Source: Mumia sp. zg.B17 (lineage in GTDB: Bacteria > Actinomycetota > Actinomycetes > Propionibacteriales > Nocardioidaceae). Taken from it: a DNA stretch of 64,000 nucleotides. Every line of letters starts with the position of its first letter. The first letter of the stretch is position 1. Positions 1 to 9,376 of this stretch are shown in pieces. The notes beneath the pieces are model-generated. The model ran no database searches. It saw only the letters and a list, made by a program, of their open reading frames with translations, and had not been told where the DNA came from. The translations under genes were made by a program, and so were the position numbers. The DNA lies in assembly GCF_019550915.1 (NCBI RefSeq), contig NZ_JAHWCI010000002.1:62001-126000 (forward strand). The letters are read 5' to 3'.

Positions 1-1842
1 CTTCTTGGTGCCGTCTCGGAAGACGACCTTGCCTCGGACGGAGCCCGCGGCGACCGAGACCCGGGCCACGAGCCTCGAGCCGGTACGGCCGTACCGCGTC
101 TTCTTCGGCGTGGCCTTCAGGCGTACGGCGGTCGCGATCTTCGGGACGCGAAAGCCGTTGGAGCTGCGCCAGAGGGCTGGGGAGCCGGCGCCCTTGCGGC
201 CCGCGACCTGCGACTGGATCAGCGCCCCGCCGTCGGCCGGCCTGATCCGGTACGACGTGCCGTAGGCGCCGGGGATGGCGCGGCCGTTGCGCACCCAGCG
301 ATAGCTGTAGGCGGTCGGGGCGCTGGTCCAGGTGCCGCGTGTCGTCGTGAGGGTCTGGCCGAGAGCCGCCCTGCCGCTCGCCACCGGCGCCGCCGTCGCC
401 AACGAGAGACGGGAGACGTCCAGGATGCCGCGCCCGCACCTGGACGGCGCGCAGTTGGCTCGACCGTTGGAGAGCTGCGGGAAGGGCTTGACCGCCCACC
501 GCAGCGCGCCCTCGATCGTCGAGGCGGGATAGGAGCCGTGCGACGCGATCAGTGCGGCGGCGGCGGACACTGCAGGTGCCGCCATGCTCGTGCCCGACTG
601 CTCAGCCCATCCCGGGCGGGCAGGCCCCTTGGCGCCGGTGTTGACCGTGGAGAGGATGGAGTCGCCCTTGACGAGGTCGCCGCCGGGGGCGGAGAGGTCG
701 AGGGAGGGGCCGTAGTTGGGGTAGGGGACCCACGCGGTCTGGACGAACCCGCCGGCCGCCTGACCGAGCCGGTTCGTCGCGCCCACCGTGACGACGCCGG
801 GACAGTTCGCCGGCGTGAAGAGCCGCGCGTTCATGGAGTCGTTGCCGGCCGCCACGACGACGACGGTGCCCCGGGTCCGTGCACCGGCGATCGCCTTGCG
901 GAGGGCGGTCGGGCAGAAGTCGGCACGTCCGGACAGCGACAGGTTGAGCACCTTCGCGGGAGTCCGGTTGCGCGGCAGCTTGGGAATCGTGCCGCCCGAG
1001 CCCCACGTGATCGCGGCGGCGATGTCGGAGGTGGCGCCCCCGCAGCGCCCGAGGATGCGCAGGTGCTGGATGCGGACTCCCGGTGCGTTGCCCGCGACTC
1101 CTGTGCGGTTGTTGGCACGGGCGCCGATGATGCCGGCCACGTGCGTGCCGTGCCACGAGCTCGGGGAGGCGGCGCCACACCCCTCGGTCCCCGTGACCCA
1201 GTCGCCCTCGTCGCGAGGGTTGGAGTCCCGGCCGTGCCCGTCGCGGGCGATCTGCTTCGAGGAGATGAAGTCCATCCCCGAGACCATCTTGCCGTCGAGA
1301 TCGGGGTGCTTGCTCTGGCCGGTGTCGACCACCCCCACGACGACCCGGCCGGTCGTGACCGGCCATGCGGTGTAGGCCTGCGACCCGTACGCCTCATGGA
1401 TGCCCCACTGCTTGTTCCAGTCGGTGTCGTTGAGGGCTGGCGGAGCGGCCGTGGTCACCAGGACGTCGGGCTCGACAGACGCGACACCGGGGAGGTCCTC
1501 GAGCTCGGTGGCCGCCTCCTGCGCCGCAGCGAGGCTCACCGGCTCGGAGAACGCCAGCGAGTCCACGCCCTCGGCGACCGGCGTGGTGGTCCCGGACGTG
1601 TCCGGGCCCTCTGCCTCGACGGCCGCGCGGGAGACCGTCGCCGACGGACGTGCGCCGTCGGCGTAGGTGATGATCAGGCCCGCCGCGCGCGGGCGTGCAG
1701 CCTCGCGCACCGCCGGAGGCGCGGTCTCGGATGCGGCGTCCCGCGCGCCGAGATCCGGGGGTGCGGCGACCGCCGGAGCGACGGTGCCGAGGACGAGGCT
1801 CGCGCACGCGACCAGGCCGAGCGGCCGGAGGAGGGGTGACAT
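1..1842 (-). CDS. Secreted subtilisin-like serine protease (S8), 3'-truncated by window edge
   Basis: The frame stays open from an ATG at 1842 to the left edge (614 codons), so the C-terminus is missing. Residues 1-26 are a signal peptide with a hydrophobic core ending near AVA. A poorly conserved propeptide-like region follows, and the mature enzyme probably begins near residue 140. The S8 triad is visible: Asp173 in VVGVVDTG, His231 in SWHGTHVAG and Ser419 in SGTSMAAP. The oxyanion-hole Asn334 lies in AAGND. From about residue 475 the sequence looks like Ig-like/adhesion repeats (an AxGxxLTTTRGTW type start), which suggests a cell-wall or substrate-binding tail. It should act as an exported endopeptidase. 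It is divergent from nuoA with 123 bp between start codons. The family and active site are certain; the substrate is unknown. Confidence 0.93.
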   Translation of the reverse strand, partial: MSPLLRPLGLVACASLVLGTVAPAVAAPPDLGARDAASETAPPAVREAARPRAAGLIITYADGARPSATVSRAAVEAEGPDTSGTTTPVAEGVDSLAFSEPVSLAAAQEAATELEDLPGVASVEPDVLVTTAAPPALNDTDWNKQWGIHEAYGSQAYTAWPVTTGRVVVGVVDTGQSKHPDLDGKMVSGMDFISSKQIARDGHGRDSNPRDEGDWVTGTEGCGAASPSSWHGTHVAGIIGARANNRTGVAGNAPGVRIQHLRILGRCGGATSDIAAAITWGSGGTIPKLPRNRTPAKVLNLSLSGRADFCPTALRKAIAGARTRGTVVVVAAGNDSMNARLFTPANCPGVVTVGATNRLGQAAGGFVQTAWVPYPNYGPSLDLSAPGGDLVKGDSILSTVNTGAKGPARPGWAEQSGTSMAAPAVSAAAALIASHGSYPASTIEGALRWAVKPFPQLSNGRANCAPSRCGRGILDVSRLSLATAAPVASGRAALGQTLTTTRGTWTSAPTAYSYRWVRNGRAIPGAYGTSYRIRPADGGALIQSQVAGRKGAGSPALWRSSNGFRVPKIATAVRLKATPKKTRYGRTGSRLVARVSVAAGSVRGKVVFRDGTKK

Positions 1843-1952
1843 GCGCCCCAGTGTGACGGGTGGGCGGCTCGCTCTCTCCCGCGGTCCGGAGGTCGGTCAC
1901 GGACACACCCGGTGAGCCGTCGCGCTCCGCACGCAGGCCGGCGGCGACCCCC

Positions 1953-1958
1953 TAGACT
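1953..1958 (+). promoter_or_regulatory. Leaderless -10 box (TAGACT) for nuoA
   Basis: TAGACT fits the actinobacterial TANNNT -10 consensus and ends 7 nt before the nuoA ATG at 1966. No Shine-Dalgarno sequence lies in between. This spacing is typical of actinobacterial leaderless mRNAs, in which transcription starts at the start codon. No clear -35 element is visible. Confidence 0.55.
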
Positions 1959-1965
1959 CAGGCGC

Positions 1966-2340
1966 ATGTCCGACTACCCCGACTACCTGGTGACGTACGC
2001 GTCGGTCGCCGCGATCATCGGGGTCGGCGTGGCTCTGGCCGCAGGCATGCTCGGGGCCAACCGGCTGTTCCGTCCCGCGCTGCCCGATCCGGCCAAGCTG
2101 CTGACGTACGAGTCCGGCGTGGACCCCGTCGGCACCGGGTGGGCGCAGAGCAACGTGCGCTACTACGTCTACGCGTTCCTCTACGTCATCTTCGCCGTCG
2201 ACGCGGTGTTCCTCTTCCCGTGGGCGGTCGTGTTCGCGTCCATCGGGTGGGCGGCCGCGGTGGAGATGGCGGTGTTCCTCGGCTTCATCGCCGTCGGCCT
2301 CGTCTATGCATGGCGCACGGGGGTGCTGTCGTGGACGTGA
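1966..2340 (+). CDS. nuoA: NADH-quinone oxidoreductase subunit A (NuoA-like)
   Basis: This small membrane subunit of complex I has 124 residues and three predicted transmembrane helices. The conserved loop after helix 1 is present ([12 protein letters not shown], matching the family YECGxxP motif with Ser in place of Cys). The acidic segment in helix 2 ([14 protein letters not shown]) is also conserved. In complex I, NuoA packs against NuoH, NuoJ and NuoK near the quinone cavity. The ATG at 1966 was chosen because it directly follows the TAGACT leaderless box; an upstream GTG at 1912 would add a basic, unconserved extension. It is the first gene of the nuoABCHIJKLMN operon. Confidence 0.93.
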   Translation: MSDYPDYLVTYASVAAIIGVGVALAAGMLGANRLFRPALPDPAKLLTYESGVDPVGTGWAQSNVRYYVYAFLYVIFAVDAVFLFPWAVVFASIGWAAAVEMAVFLGFIAVGLVYAWRTGVLSWT

Positions 2341-2966
2341 CCAAGGGTGCGGTCGACCTCGGCGTCCCTACGTTGCAGAGCCCTACTCTGCAGAGCCCGT
2401 CCATGGAGAGGCTGGGCGAGGTCGACCTCGGCGTCGGATCCGCGCTGGCGCCTCGGCCCGTGCGCTATCTGCTCAACTGGGGGCGTCGCTACTCGCTGTG
2501 GGTCTTCAACTTCGGGCTGGCGTGCTGCGCGATCGAGTTCATCGCGGCGTCGATGGCCCGTCACGACTTCATCCGCCTCGGAGTCATCCCCTTCGCCCCC
2601 GGTCCCCGGCAGGCCGACCTCATGGTCGTCTCGGGCACGGTGACCGACAAGATGGCGCCGGCGATCGAGCGGCTCTACGCGCAGATGCCCGACCCCAAGT
2701 ACGTCATCTCCTTCGGGTCGTGCGCCAACTCCGGCGGCCCCTACTGGGACTCGTACTGCGTCACCAAGGGCGTCGACCAGATCATCCCGGTCGACGTGTA
2801 CGTCCCCGGCTGTCCGCCGCGGCCGGAGGCCCTCCTCCAGGGGATCGTCACCCTTCAGGACAAGATCGCCGGCGAAGACCTCGCGCAGCGCTACGGCCGG
2901 ACAGGACTGCGCCGCTCGCTCTCGTCGCTGCTGCGGCCGCCGGTCACGCCTGAGCAGGACGGCTAG
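2331..2966 (+). CDS. nuoB: NADH-quinone oxidoreductase subunit B (NuoB-like, N2 cluster)
   Basis: NuoB carries the terminal 4Fe-4S cluster N2 that reduces quinone. All four cluster ligands are visible when counted from the GTG at 2331: Cys65-Cys66 in [10 protein letters not shown], Cys131 in FGSCANSGG and Cys161 in [10 protein letters not shown]. The GTG overlaps the end of nuoA by 10 nt and has a GGGGG tract 7 nt upstream; ATG 2403 is the alternative. The N-terminus holds a small tandem repeat (PTLQS twice, and VDLGV twice) that I do not know from other NuoB proteins. The product has 211 residues. In canonical complex I NuoB binds NuoD, but no nuoD exists in this operon. Confidence 0.92.
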   Translation: MDVTKGAVDLGVPTLQSPTLQSPSMERLGEVDLGVGSALAPRPVRYLLNWGRRYSLWVFNFGLACCAIEFIAASMARHDFIRLGVIPFAPGPRQADLMVVSGTVTDKMAPAIERLYAQMPDPKYVISFGSCANSGGPYWDSYCVTKGVDQIIPVDVYVPGCPPRPEALLQGIVTLQDKIAGEDLAQRYGRTGLRRSLSSLLRPPVTPEQDG

Positions 2967-2972
2967 TCGCCG

Positions 2973-3734
2973 ATGACCTGGACCTCCGACGTGCTCGACC
3001 TCGGCCGGGTGATCGGCGGTGACCGCGTCACCGCCACCGAGGAGCTCGGGGGGCTCGCGCTGACCGTCCCCTCGGGGTGGTGGCGATCGATCGTGCTCGC
3101 GCTGCGAGACCGCGCGGGGTGCCACTACTTCGACTGGCTCAGCGCGGTCGACGAGGCGGGTGGCCCGAGCCCGTACGCGGACGAGCCCGAGCTCGCCGGC
3201 GGCCTGCGGGTGGTGTGCCACCTGGTGGCGCTGTCGCCCGGTGTCGGCCGCACGGCGGTGAGGGACGTCCTGGTCCAGACCACCGTGCCGCGCGCGGACC
3301 CGGTCCTCGACTCCCTGGTCGGCGCGTACGCCGGTGCCGCCTGGCACGAGCGCGAGACCCACGAGATGTTCGGCATCGACTTCCGTGACGGTGTCGCCCT
3401 CGAGACGCTCCTGCTGCCTGACGCCTTCGAGGGCCACCCGTTGCGCAAGGAGTTCGTGCTCGCCTCCCGGGTGGTCAAGCCGTGGCCGGGCGCGAAGGAG
3501 CCCGGCGAGTCCGACCACGACGTGTCGGCGGCCGAGTCGTCGCCAGGGCGTCGCCGGACCCGTCCTCCCGGTGTGCCGGACCCCGAGCAGTGGGGGCCGA
3601 GGCCGCCGGGCACCCCGACGCCCGATCCCCTCGCTCACGCGACCGCAGGCCCGGCGGCCGGTGCTTCCCGCCCACGCCGCTCCCGCCGAGCGACACCTCC
3701 GCCGGCGGCCGAGGACGGGGGCACCGATGGCTGA
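2973..3734 (+). CDS. nuoC: NADH-quinone oxidoreductase subunit C (NuoC-like) with Pro/Arg-rich tail
   Basis: This is the 30-kDa peripheral-arm subunit of complex I, 253 residues long. Residues 1-165 carry the family fold, including the signature WHERETHEMFGIDF and the following LLLPDAFEGHPLRKEF. From about residue 170 the protein continues as a Pro/Arg/Ser-rich, probably disordered tail of roughly 85 residues. It starts 6 nt after the nuoB stop, and its end overlaps nuoH by 8 nt. It is not fused to a NuoD domain. In characterised complexes NuoC contacts NuoB, NuoD and NuoI, so its retention without NuoD is unusual. Confidence 0.9.
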   Translation: MTWTSDVLDLGRVIGGDRVTATEELGGLALTVPSGWWRSIVLALRDRAGCHYFDWLSAVDEAGGPSPYADEPELAGGLRVVCHLVALSPGVGRTAVRDVLVQTTVPRADPVLDSLVGAYAGAAWHERETHEMFGIDFRDGVALETLLLPDAFEGHPLRKEFVLASRVVKPWPGAKEPGESDHDVSAAESSPGRRRTRPPGVPDPEQWGPRPPGTPTPDPLAHATAGPAAGASRPRRSRRATPPPAAEDGGTDG

Positions 3735-4680
3735 GGTCCTCGACGTGGCGCTGCGGTGCGTGGTCGTGCTCGCTGCATTCCTCGTGCTCCCGCTGGCGGT
3801 CGGGCAGCTCGAGCACAAGACGATGGCGCACATGCAGTCGCGGGTCGGACCGATGTACGCCGGTGGCTTCCACGGATGGGCCCAGCTGGTCGCCGACGGT
3901 GTGAAGTTCGTCCAGAAGGAGGCGGTGACCCCGAGCGCCGCGGACCGACCGGTGTTCGCGCTGGCACCCGGTGTCGCGCTCGTCCCGTACCTGGTGGTGC
4001 TGTTCGTGATCCCGCTCGGGCCGAGCGCGGTGGGGGCCGACCTCGACCTGGGCCTCTTCTTCGCCCTCGCGGTGATGAGCATCGGCGTGCTCGGCACCCT
4101 CATGGGCGGCTGGGCGAGCGCCAACAAGTACTCCCTGCTCGGTGGGCTCCGGACCGCCTCCCAGCTGATGAGCTATGAGCTCCCGATGGTGCTCGCGGCG
4201 GTGTCGGCGGCGATGATGGCCGGCTCCCTGTCGCTCGTCGGCATCGCCCAGGCCTGGGAGTGGTCCTGGCTGCTGTGGCAGTTGCCGGCTCTGGTGGTCT
4301 TCGTCGTCGCAGGGCTCGCCGAGCTCCAGCGGCCGCCGTTCGACATGCCGATCGCCGACGCGGAGCTCGTCCTCGGGCCCTACACCGAGTACGGAGGCAT
4401 GCGGTTCGCGATGTTCCTGCTCGCCGAGTACGCCGGGATCGTCGTGCTCTCCGCGCTCACGGCGACCCTGTTCCTCGGCGGGTGGCGAGGACCGTCCTCG
4501 GACGAGCTCGGCTGGTTGTGGGTCCTTCTCAAGACGATGGTGGTGGCATTCCTCGTGGTGTGGTTCCGGGTCGCGTGGCCGCGGATGCGTGAGGACCAGC
4601 TCAATGCGCTGGCGTGGAAGATCCTGGTCCCGCTCGCCCTCGGGCAGCTCGCTCTGACGACGGTGGTGGTCCTGGCATGA
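3727..4680 (+). CDS. nuoH: NADH-quinone oxidoreductase subunit H (NuoH-like)
   Basis: NuoH is the membrane subunit that forms most of the quinone-access cavity and links electron transfer to proton translocation. The 317 residues hold about eight predicted helices. Conserved elements are the [15 protein letters not shown] loop, the acidic loop [21 protein letters not shown] (family RxPFDLPEAEAELVxGxxTEY) and the YGGMRFAMF segment. The ATG at 3727 overlaps nuoC by 8 nt, which suggests translational coupling. The nuoH stop overlaps the nuoI start as ATGA. The loop is slightly divergent (PIADAE in place of PEAEAE). Confidence 0.93.
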   Translation: MAEVLDVALRCVVVLAAFLVLPLAVGQLEHKTMAHMQSRVGPMYAGGFHGWAQLVADGVKFVQKEAVTPSAADRPVFALAPGVALVPYLVVLFVIPLGPSAVGADLDLGLFFALAVMSIGVLGTLMGGWASANKYSLLGGLRTASQLMSYELPMVLAAVSAAMMAGSLSLVGIAQAWEWSWLLWQLPALVVFVVAGLAELQRPPFDMPIADAELVLGPYTEYGGMRFAMFLLAEYAGIVVLSALTATLFLGGWRGPSSDELGWLWVLLKTMVVAFLVVWFRVAWPRMREDQLNALAWKILVPLALGQLALTTVVVLA

Positions 4681-5258
4681 GCGGCGTGCGACGTGCGGTG
4701 ACGGGGAGCGGCCTCGTGCGGGGCCTGAGGGTGACGTGGCACAACCTGACCCGACGGGCGGTCACCCAGCAGTACCCCGACGTGCTCCCTGCCCTGCCGC
4801 CCCGCAGCCGAGGGGTGATCGCGCTGCAGGAGGAGAACTGCACCTCGTGCATGCTCTGCGCCCGCGAGTGCCCGGCGTGGTGCATCTACATCGACTCGCA
4901 CAAAGAGACGGCGCCTCCGGTCAACGAGGGCGGGCGTGAGCGCTCGTTCAACGTGCTCGACCGGTTCGACATCGACTACTCGCTCTGCATGTACTGCGGC
5001 ATCTGCGTCGAGGTCTGCCCCTTCGACGCGCTGCACTGGTCGCCCGAGTTCGAGTACGCCGAGCTCGACATCCGTGACCTGACGCACGACAAGGAGCGGC
5101 TGCGCGAGTGGATGTGGACCGTCCCGCCGCCGCAGCCGCTCGACCCTGCGGCGGAGCAGCCCAAGGAGATCGGTGTGGCGGAGAAGGCGGCCCACCGTGA
5201 GGCCGCGAGGCTCGAGGCGGACAAGGTGGCAGAGCGCGAAGCCGAGCCTGGCGCATGA
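4677..5258 (+). CDS. nuoI: NADH-quinone oxidoreductase subunit I (2x 4Fe-4S ferredoxin)
   Basis: This peripheral-arm subunit carries clusters N6a and N6b. Two intact ferredoxin motifs are visible: [12 protein letters not shown] near residues 59-70 and [12 protein letters not shown] near residues 104-115. The length of 193 residues is typical. The C-terminal 45 residues are charged (Glu/Ala/Lys) and likely helical. The ATG at 4677 was chosen over an upstream GTG because it forms an ATGA overlap with the nuoH stop. With NuoB it is the only redox-active subunit in the operon. Electrons would therefore enter at NuoI directly, from ferredoxin or an unlinked module (inference). Confidence 0.94.
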   Translation: MSGVRRAVTGSGLVRGLRVTWHNLTRRAVTQQYPDVLPALPPRSRGVIALQEENCTSCMLCARECPAWCIYIDSHKETAPPVNEGGRERSFNVLDRFDIDYSLCMYCGICVEVCPFDALHWSPEFEYAELDIRDLTHDKERLREWMWTVPPPQPLDPAAEQPKEIGVAEKAAHREAARLEADKVAEREAEPGA

Positions 5259-5758
5259 CCGCGGTGACGGTGGTGTTCGCCGCCCTGGGCGTGGTGACCC
5301 TCGTGTCGGCGTTCCTCGTGGTCACCAGCGACCAGATCGTGCACGCGGCGCTGTGGCTCGTGGTGACCCTCGGGGCGATCGCCGGCCTCTACATCCTGCT
5401 GGCGGCCGAGCTGGTCGCCTGGGTGCAGGTGCTGATCTACATCGGCTCGGTGGTCGTGCTTCTGCTGTTCGCCCTGATGCTCACGCGGGCGCCCTCAGGT
5501 CCGGGCTCGGCGACGGCGACCCGCAACCAGCCGCTGGCCGCCGTGGTCGCGGGGGCGGTCACGGTCGGGCTCGGAGCCGTCGTGTGGGCGGGCTTCGGCG
5601 GTGAGGTGATCGACGAGGACGAGATCCGGATCGGCACGGCCGAGCGGCTCGGCGACGCCCTCTTCCGGACCTGGGTGCTTCCGTTCGAGGTGCTGTCGGT
5701 GGTGCTCCTCGCCGCGCTCGTCGGCGCGATCGTGCTGACGCGCAAGGGGGCGCGCTGA
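5255..5758 (+). CDS. nuoJ: NADH-quinone oxidoreductase subunit J (NuoJ-like)
   Basis: NuoJ is a five-helix membrane subunit at the junction of NuoH and the pump subunits. The 167 residues include the conserved segment [25 protein letters not shown], whose helix contains the family pi-bulge region. The ATG at 5255 overlaps the nuoI stop (ATGA), and the nuoJ stop overlaps the nuoK start (TGATG). Confidence 0.93.
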   Translation: MTAVTVVFAALGVVTLVSAFLVVTSDQIVHAALWLVVTLGAIAGLYILLAAELVAWVQVLIYIGSVVVLLLFALMLTRAPSGPGSATATRNQPLAAVVAGAVTVGLGAVVWAGFGGEVIDEDEIRIGTAERLGDALFRTWVLPFEVLSVVLLAALVGAIVLTRKGAR

Positions 5759-6090
5759 TGTCGCTGATGCTGCCCCTGACCGTCTCCTGCGGTCTCTTCG
5801 GTCTCGGGATCTATGCCGTCCTCGCCCGGCGGCACGCCGTCATGGTCCTGCTCGGGGTGGAGCTGATGCTCAACGCGGTCAGCCTCAACCTCGTGGCGTT
5901 CGACACCTGGTGGGCCGACACGCTGCACACGGGACAGTCGCTGACCCTCTTCGTGATCGCGCTGGCCGCCGCCGAGATCGGTCTTGGGCTGGCGATCGTC
6001 CTCGCGCTCTTCCGGGCGGTCGGCAACGCCGACATCGACGCTCAGGAGCCACCGGCCAGCATGCTCGCCGAGGGCGGTGACGAGCTGTGA
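5758..6090 (+). CDS. nuoK: NADH-quinone oxidoreductase subunit K (NuoK-like)
   Basis: NuoK is a small MrpC-related three-helix subunit in the proton path. The 110 residues contain the expected buried glutamates: one in [19 protein letters not shown] and one in [21 protein letters not shown]. It starts within the nuoJ stop and overlaps the nuoL GTG by 4 nt. Confidence 0.94.
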   Translation: MSLMLPLTVSCGLFGLGIYAVLARRHAVMVLLGVELMLNAVSLNLVAFDTWWADTLHTGQSLTLFVIALAAAEIGLGLAIVLALFRAVGNADIDAQEPPASMLAEGGDEL

Positions 6091-7865
6091 CCCGTCGCTA
6101 CTCGTCGTCGGCGGTCGCGATCACTGCGGTTCTCGCGCTCTGCGCCGCGATCGTGGCATTCCCGCGTCTGGGTGACCGCACCGGACCGTACGGCTCGCCG
6201 GCCGGCGAGCGGACGACCCTGGTCGACGGCGGTGACCTGCTCGGAGTTTCGGTGACGTTCTACGTCGACCACCTGAGCGCCGTGATGCTGCTGCTCGCGG
6301 CCGGGGTCGGCCTGATGGTGCAGGTCTACTCGTTGGCCTATCTCGCCGGAGACCCCCGCTACCGCTCGTACACGACGATCATCCAGCTGTTCCTCGTTGC
6401 CATGGCGACCGTGGTGGTCGCCGACAACCTGTGGCTGCTCCTCGTCGGGTGGGAGGTGATGGGCCTCTGCTCGTACCTGCTGATCAGCCACCACTGGGAG
6501 CTCGCGCCCGCCCGGGCCGGTGCGGTGAAGGCGTTCCTGCTCACCCGCGTCGGCGACCTCGGTCTGCTGGTCGGCATCTTCGCGATCGGGCACACCTTCG
6601 GCACGTACGAGATCAGCGAGGTCCTCGCAGCGATGGCGTCGTCGGACGCCCCTGCGGGCCTGACCGCGATCGGACTCCTGATCGTCGTCGCCGTGGTCGG
6701 CAAGTCGGCCCAGTTCCCGCTGCACACGTGGTTGGCCGACGCGATGCCGGGCCCGACGCCGATCAGCGCGCTCATCCATGCCGCGACCATGGTCGCGGCC
6801 GGTGTCTTCCTCGTCGCCCGGCTGTACCCGGTGATGGCGGAGTCGGCGGTGACGATGACGGTCCTCGCGGTGGTCGCCTGCGTCACGATGCTCCTCGCCG
6901 CGCTGCTGGCGCTGACCTCGGGCGACCTCAAGCGGGTGCTCGCGTGGTCGACGGTGAGCCAGCTGGCCTACATGTTCGCCGCCCTCGCCGTCGGCGGCTA
7001 CGACGCCGGCATCGACCACCTGCTGTCCCACGGCGCGTTCAAGGCGCTGCTCTTCCTCGTCGCGGGCTCGGTGGCCCACGTGATCGGCTCGACGGCGCTG
7101 CGCGACATGGGCGGACTGCGCGGGGCCATGCCGTGGACGTTCGCCACGGGGACGATCGGCTTCGCCGCGCTCGCCGGCGTCGTGCCGACGGTCGGGTTCT
7201 TCAGCAAGGACGCCGTGCTCGAGTCGGCCTGGCACGCCGTGGGCCACGAGTCTCCGGTGTCGGCGGGGGTCGCGGCCGTGGTGCTGGCGGTCGGGCTGGT
7301 GACGGCGGCGGTGACGGTCGTGTACGCCTTCCGCGCCTGGTGGATGACGTTCATGGGAGGCGACGGCGCGACGGTCACCGGCGCTGGGGCCACCGGCGCT
7401 GGGGCGGCCCGCGCGCAAGCACTCCGGGAGGCGCCGCCCCTCATGGTCGGGCCTCTGGTGCTCCTCGCGGCGGCGACGCTGCTGCTGAGTCTCGCGATGC
7501 CGTTCGACCTGCTCATGGGTCTCGTGACCACGCTGGTCGTCGCGGGGGCAGGGTGGCTCGCGTACCAGGCGCTCGCCGCGGGGCGCGACCCTGCCGACCT
7601 GCTCGGACCGGCCAGGCCGGCGTTCACGCGAGAGCTCGGGTGGGACGTCGGCTACGACGGTGCGGGGGTCGCCGCTCGAGAGGCGGGCGACCTGGTCGTG
7701 GCCACCGACCGTGACGTCATCGGCTTCTACCCGCGGGCCGTGGCCTGGCTGAGCGTGCAGCTCTCCCGCGTCTTGACCCGGAGCCAGACGGGCAACGCGC
7801 AGATCTACGTCACCGTGCTCGCCGTCGGCGTGCTCCTCGCGACCCTGCTGGTGGTGGTCCGATGA
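6087..7865 (+). CDS. nuoL: NADH-quinone oxidoreductase subunit L (antiporter-like pump)
   Basis: NuoL is the distal antiporter-like proton-pumping subunit, 592 residues here. The proton-path residues appear conserved: the glutamate in [17 protein letters not shown], the lysine in [21 protein letters not shown], and the histidine/lysine helix [14 protein letters not shown] Gly/Ala-rich insert near residues 427-445 is encoded by a 15-bp tandem repeat (7377-7406). The last helix carries the usual [10 protein letters not shown] motif. The GTG start at 6087 overlaps nuoK (GTGA). The protein is slightly shorter than typical NuoL, so the long amphipathic helix may be reduced. Confidence 0.93.
   Translation: MTRRYSSSAVAITAVLALCAAIVAFPRLGDRTGPYGSPAGERTTLVDGGDLLGVSVTFYVDHLSAVMLLLAAGVGLMVQVYSLAYLAGDPRYRSYTTIIQLFLVAMATVVVADNLWLLLVGWEVMGLCSYLLISHHWELAPARAGAVKAFLLTRVGDLGLLVGIFAIGHTFGTYEISEVLAAMASSDAPAGLTAIGLLIVVAVVGKSAQFPLHTWLADAMPGPTPISALIHAATMVAAGVFLVARLYPVMAESAVTMTVLAVVACVTMLLAALLALTSGDLKRVLAWSTVSQLAYMFAALAVGGYDAGIDHLLSHGAFKALLFLVAGSVAHVIGSTALRDMGGLRGAMPWTFATGTIGFAALAGVVPTVGFFSKDAVLESAWHAVGHESPVSAGVAAVVLAVGLVTAAVTVVYAFRAWWMTFMGGDGATVTGAGATGAGAARAQALREAPPLMVGPLVLLAAATLLLSLAMPFDLLMGLVTTLVVAGAGWLAYQALAAGRDPADLLGPARPAFTRELGWDVGYDGAGVAAREAGDLVVATDRDVIGFYPRAVAWLSVQLSRVLTRSQTGNAQIYVTVLAVGVLLATLLVVVR
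7377..7406 (+). repeat. 15-bp perfect-register tandem repeat inside nuoL
   Basis: Two copies of ACCGGCGCTGGGGC(C/G) lie head to tail at 7377-7391 and 7392-7406. They encode the TGAGA repeat in a cytoplasmic or periplasmic loop of NuoL. Because the period is a multiple of three, copy-number change would keep the frame. Confidence 0.8.
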
Positions 7866-9376
7866 ACGGCCTGGTGGTCGCCCTCGCCGTCCCCGCGGTC
7901 GCGGCCCTCCTGCTGGTCGTCGCGCGGAGCCTGGTCACCGACCTGGTCGCCGCCCGCGTCGGCACCGCCACGTCGCTGGTCGTCGCGGTGCTGCTCCTCG
8001 TGACCTGGATCGGCCACGACGGCGACGGCTACGCCGCCGAGATCGACCTCGTCTGGGTCCGTGCGCTGGGGATCCACCTGCACCTCGGGATGGACGGCAT
8101 CTCGTTCCCTCTCCTGCTGATGACGGCGTTGATCTCGGCGCTGGTGTGCTGGGCGCTGGTCGACCACCCGCCGGCGGGGGACAACGCGACACCCGGTCTG
8201 GTCGGCCTGGTGATGGTGGTGCTGACGGCGGCCGTCGGCGTCTTCGCGGCGCTCGACCTCCTGCTGTTCTTCGTGTTCTTCGAGCTCGCGCTGATCCCGA
8301 TGTGGTTCGTCATCGCCCGCTGGGGCGACCCGCACGACCCGGTCGGGCGCCGGACCGCGGCGACGCGGTTCCTCCTCTACACGGTCGTCGGCTCCGCGTT
8401 CATGCTCGTCGGCTTCGTGACCGTCTGGGCGCTGACCGGCACCCTGCAGATCCCGGAGCTGGCCGAGCGGGGCGACGTCCTCGACGGCGGGTGGGCGCTG
8501 TTCGCCGCCTGCACGATCGCGCTGGGGCTCGCGGTCAAGACGCCGATCTGGCCGCTGCACCTGTGGCTGCCCGACGCCCACGCCAAGGCGCCGACCGTGG
8601 GCTCGGTCCTCCTGGCGGCCGTCTTCCTCAAGCTCGGGACGTACGGGCTGCTGCGTGTCCTCGTCTCCGTCCTGCCCGGACCCGCGCGCGACCTGGCGCC
8701 GTGGCTGGGCGCTCTCGGGGTCGTCGGCATCGTCGTCGCCGCCCTCGCCTGCCTGCGCCAGACCGACCTCAAGCGGCTGATCGCCTATTCCAGCGTCGGG
8801 CACATGGGCTTCGTGGTCCTCGGCATCGCGACGCTGACCGAGATCGGCGTCGCCGCCGCGGTGTTCGCGAGCGTGGCGCACGGGCTCGTGACCGGGCTGC
8901 TGTTCTTCAACGCCGGATCCCTCAAGCGGCGCTTCGGGACGGCGGAGATCGCGGTGCTCGGGCGCGGCCTGTACGCCCGGATGCCGGCGCTTGCGGTGGT
9001 CCTGGGCTTCGCCTGCTTCGCCAGCCTCGGTCTCCCCGGTCTCGCCGGGTTCTGGGGAGAGATGATGGCGCTGCGCGGGGCGTACGAGGCCTCCGCCGGT
9101 GCCGGTGATGCCGGGCTGGGGCCGGCACTGGCGGCCGTCCTCCTCGTCGGCGCGCTGCTCGGCGTCCTGCTCACCTCCGCCTACTTCCTACGGATAGTCC
9201 GCCGTACGCTCCAGGGCGTGCCGACGCCGCACGAGCACGACCTCGACCTCGACGGGTCCGAGCGGGGGATCGCGGCGGTCCTGGTGGTGGCGGTGCTGCT
9301 GCTCGGGCTCGCGCCCGGGATCGTGATGGGTGTCGTCGAGCCGAGCATCCCGGCCATCCTGGGAGGCGCCCGATGA
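7862..9376 (+). CDS. nuoM: NADH-quinone oxidoreductase subunit M (antiporter-like pump)
   Basis: NuoM is the middle antiporter-like pump subunit, 504 residues with about 14 helices. Diagnostic segments are FFVFFELALIPMWFVIARWG (channel glutamate), KTPIWPLHLWLPDAHAKAPT (lysine), YSSVGHMGFVVLG and GLPGLAGFWGE. The ATG at 7862 overlaps the nuoL stop (ATGA). Confidence 0.94.
   Translation: MNGLVVALAVPAVAALLLVVARSLVTDLVAARVGTATSLVVAVLLLVTWIGHDGDGYAAEIDLVWVRALGIHLHLGMDGISFPLLLMTALISALVCWALVDHPPAGDNATPGLVGLVMVVLTAAVGVFAALDLLLFFVFFELALIPMWFVIARWGDPHDPVGRRTAATRFLLYTVVGSAFMLVGFVTVWALTGTLQIPELAERGDVLDGGWALFAACTIALGLAVKTPIWPLHLWLPDAHAKAPTVGSVLLAAVFLKLGTYGLLRVLVSVLPGPARDLAPWLGALGVVGIVVAALACLRQTDLKRLIAYSSVGHMGFVVLGIATLTEIGVAAAVFASVAHGLVTGLLFFNAGSLKRRFGTAEIAVLGRGLYARMPALAVVLGFACFASLGLPGLAGFWGEMMALRGAYEASAGAGDAGLGPALAAVLLVGALLGVLLTSAYFLRIVRRTLQGVPTPHEHDLDLDGSERGIAAVLVVAVLLLGLAPGIVMGVVEPSIPAILGGAR

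Noticed and set aside
538-1839. A plus-strand open frame over the protease region
   Set aside because: The minus strand carries a signal peptide and a full S8 catalytic set; the plus-strand frame is its complement.
3334-3726. Possible hidden NuoD or nuoC-nuoD fusion
   Set aside because: No NuoD signature such as the quinone-site His or GPxxRAxG-type segments can be read in any frame between nuoB and nuoI.
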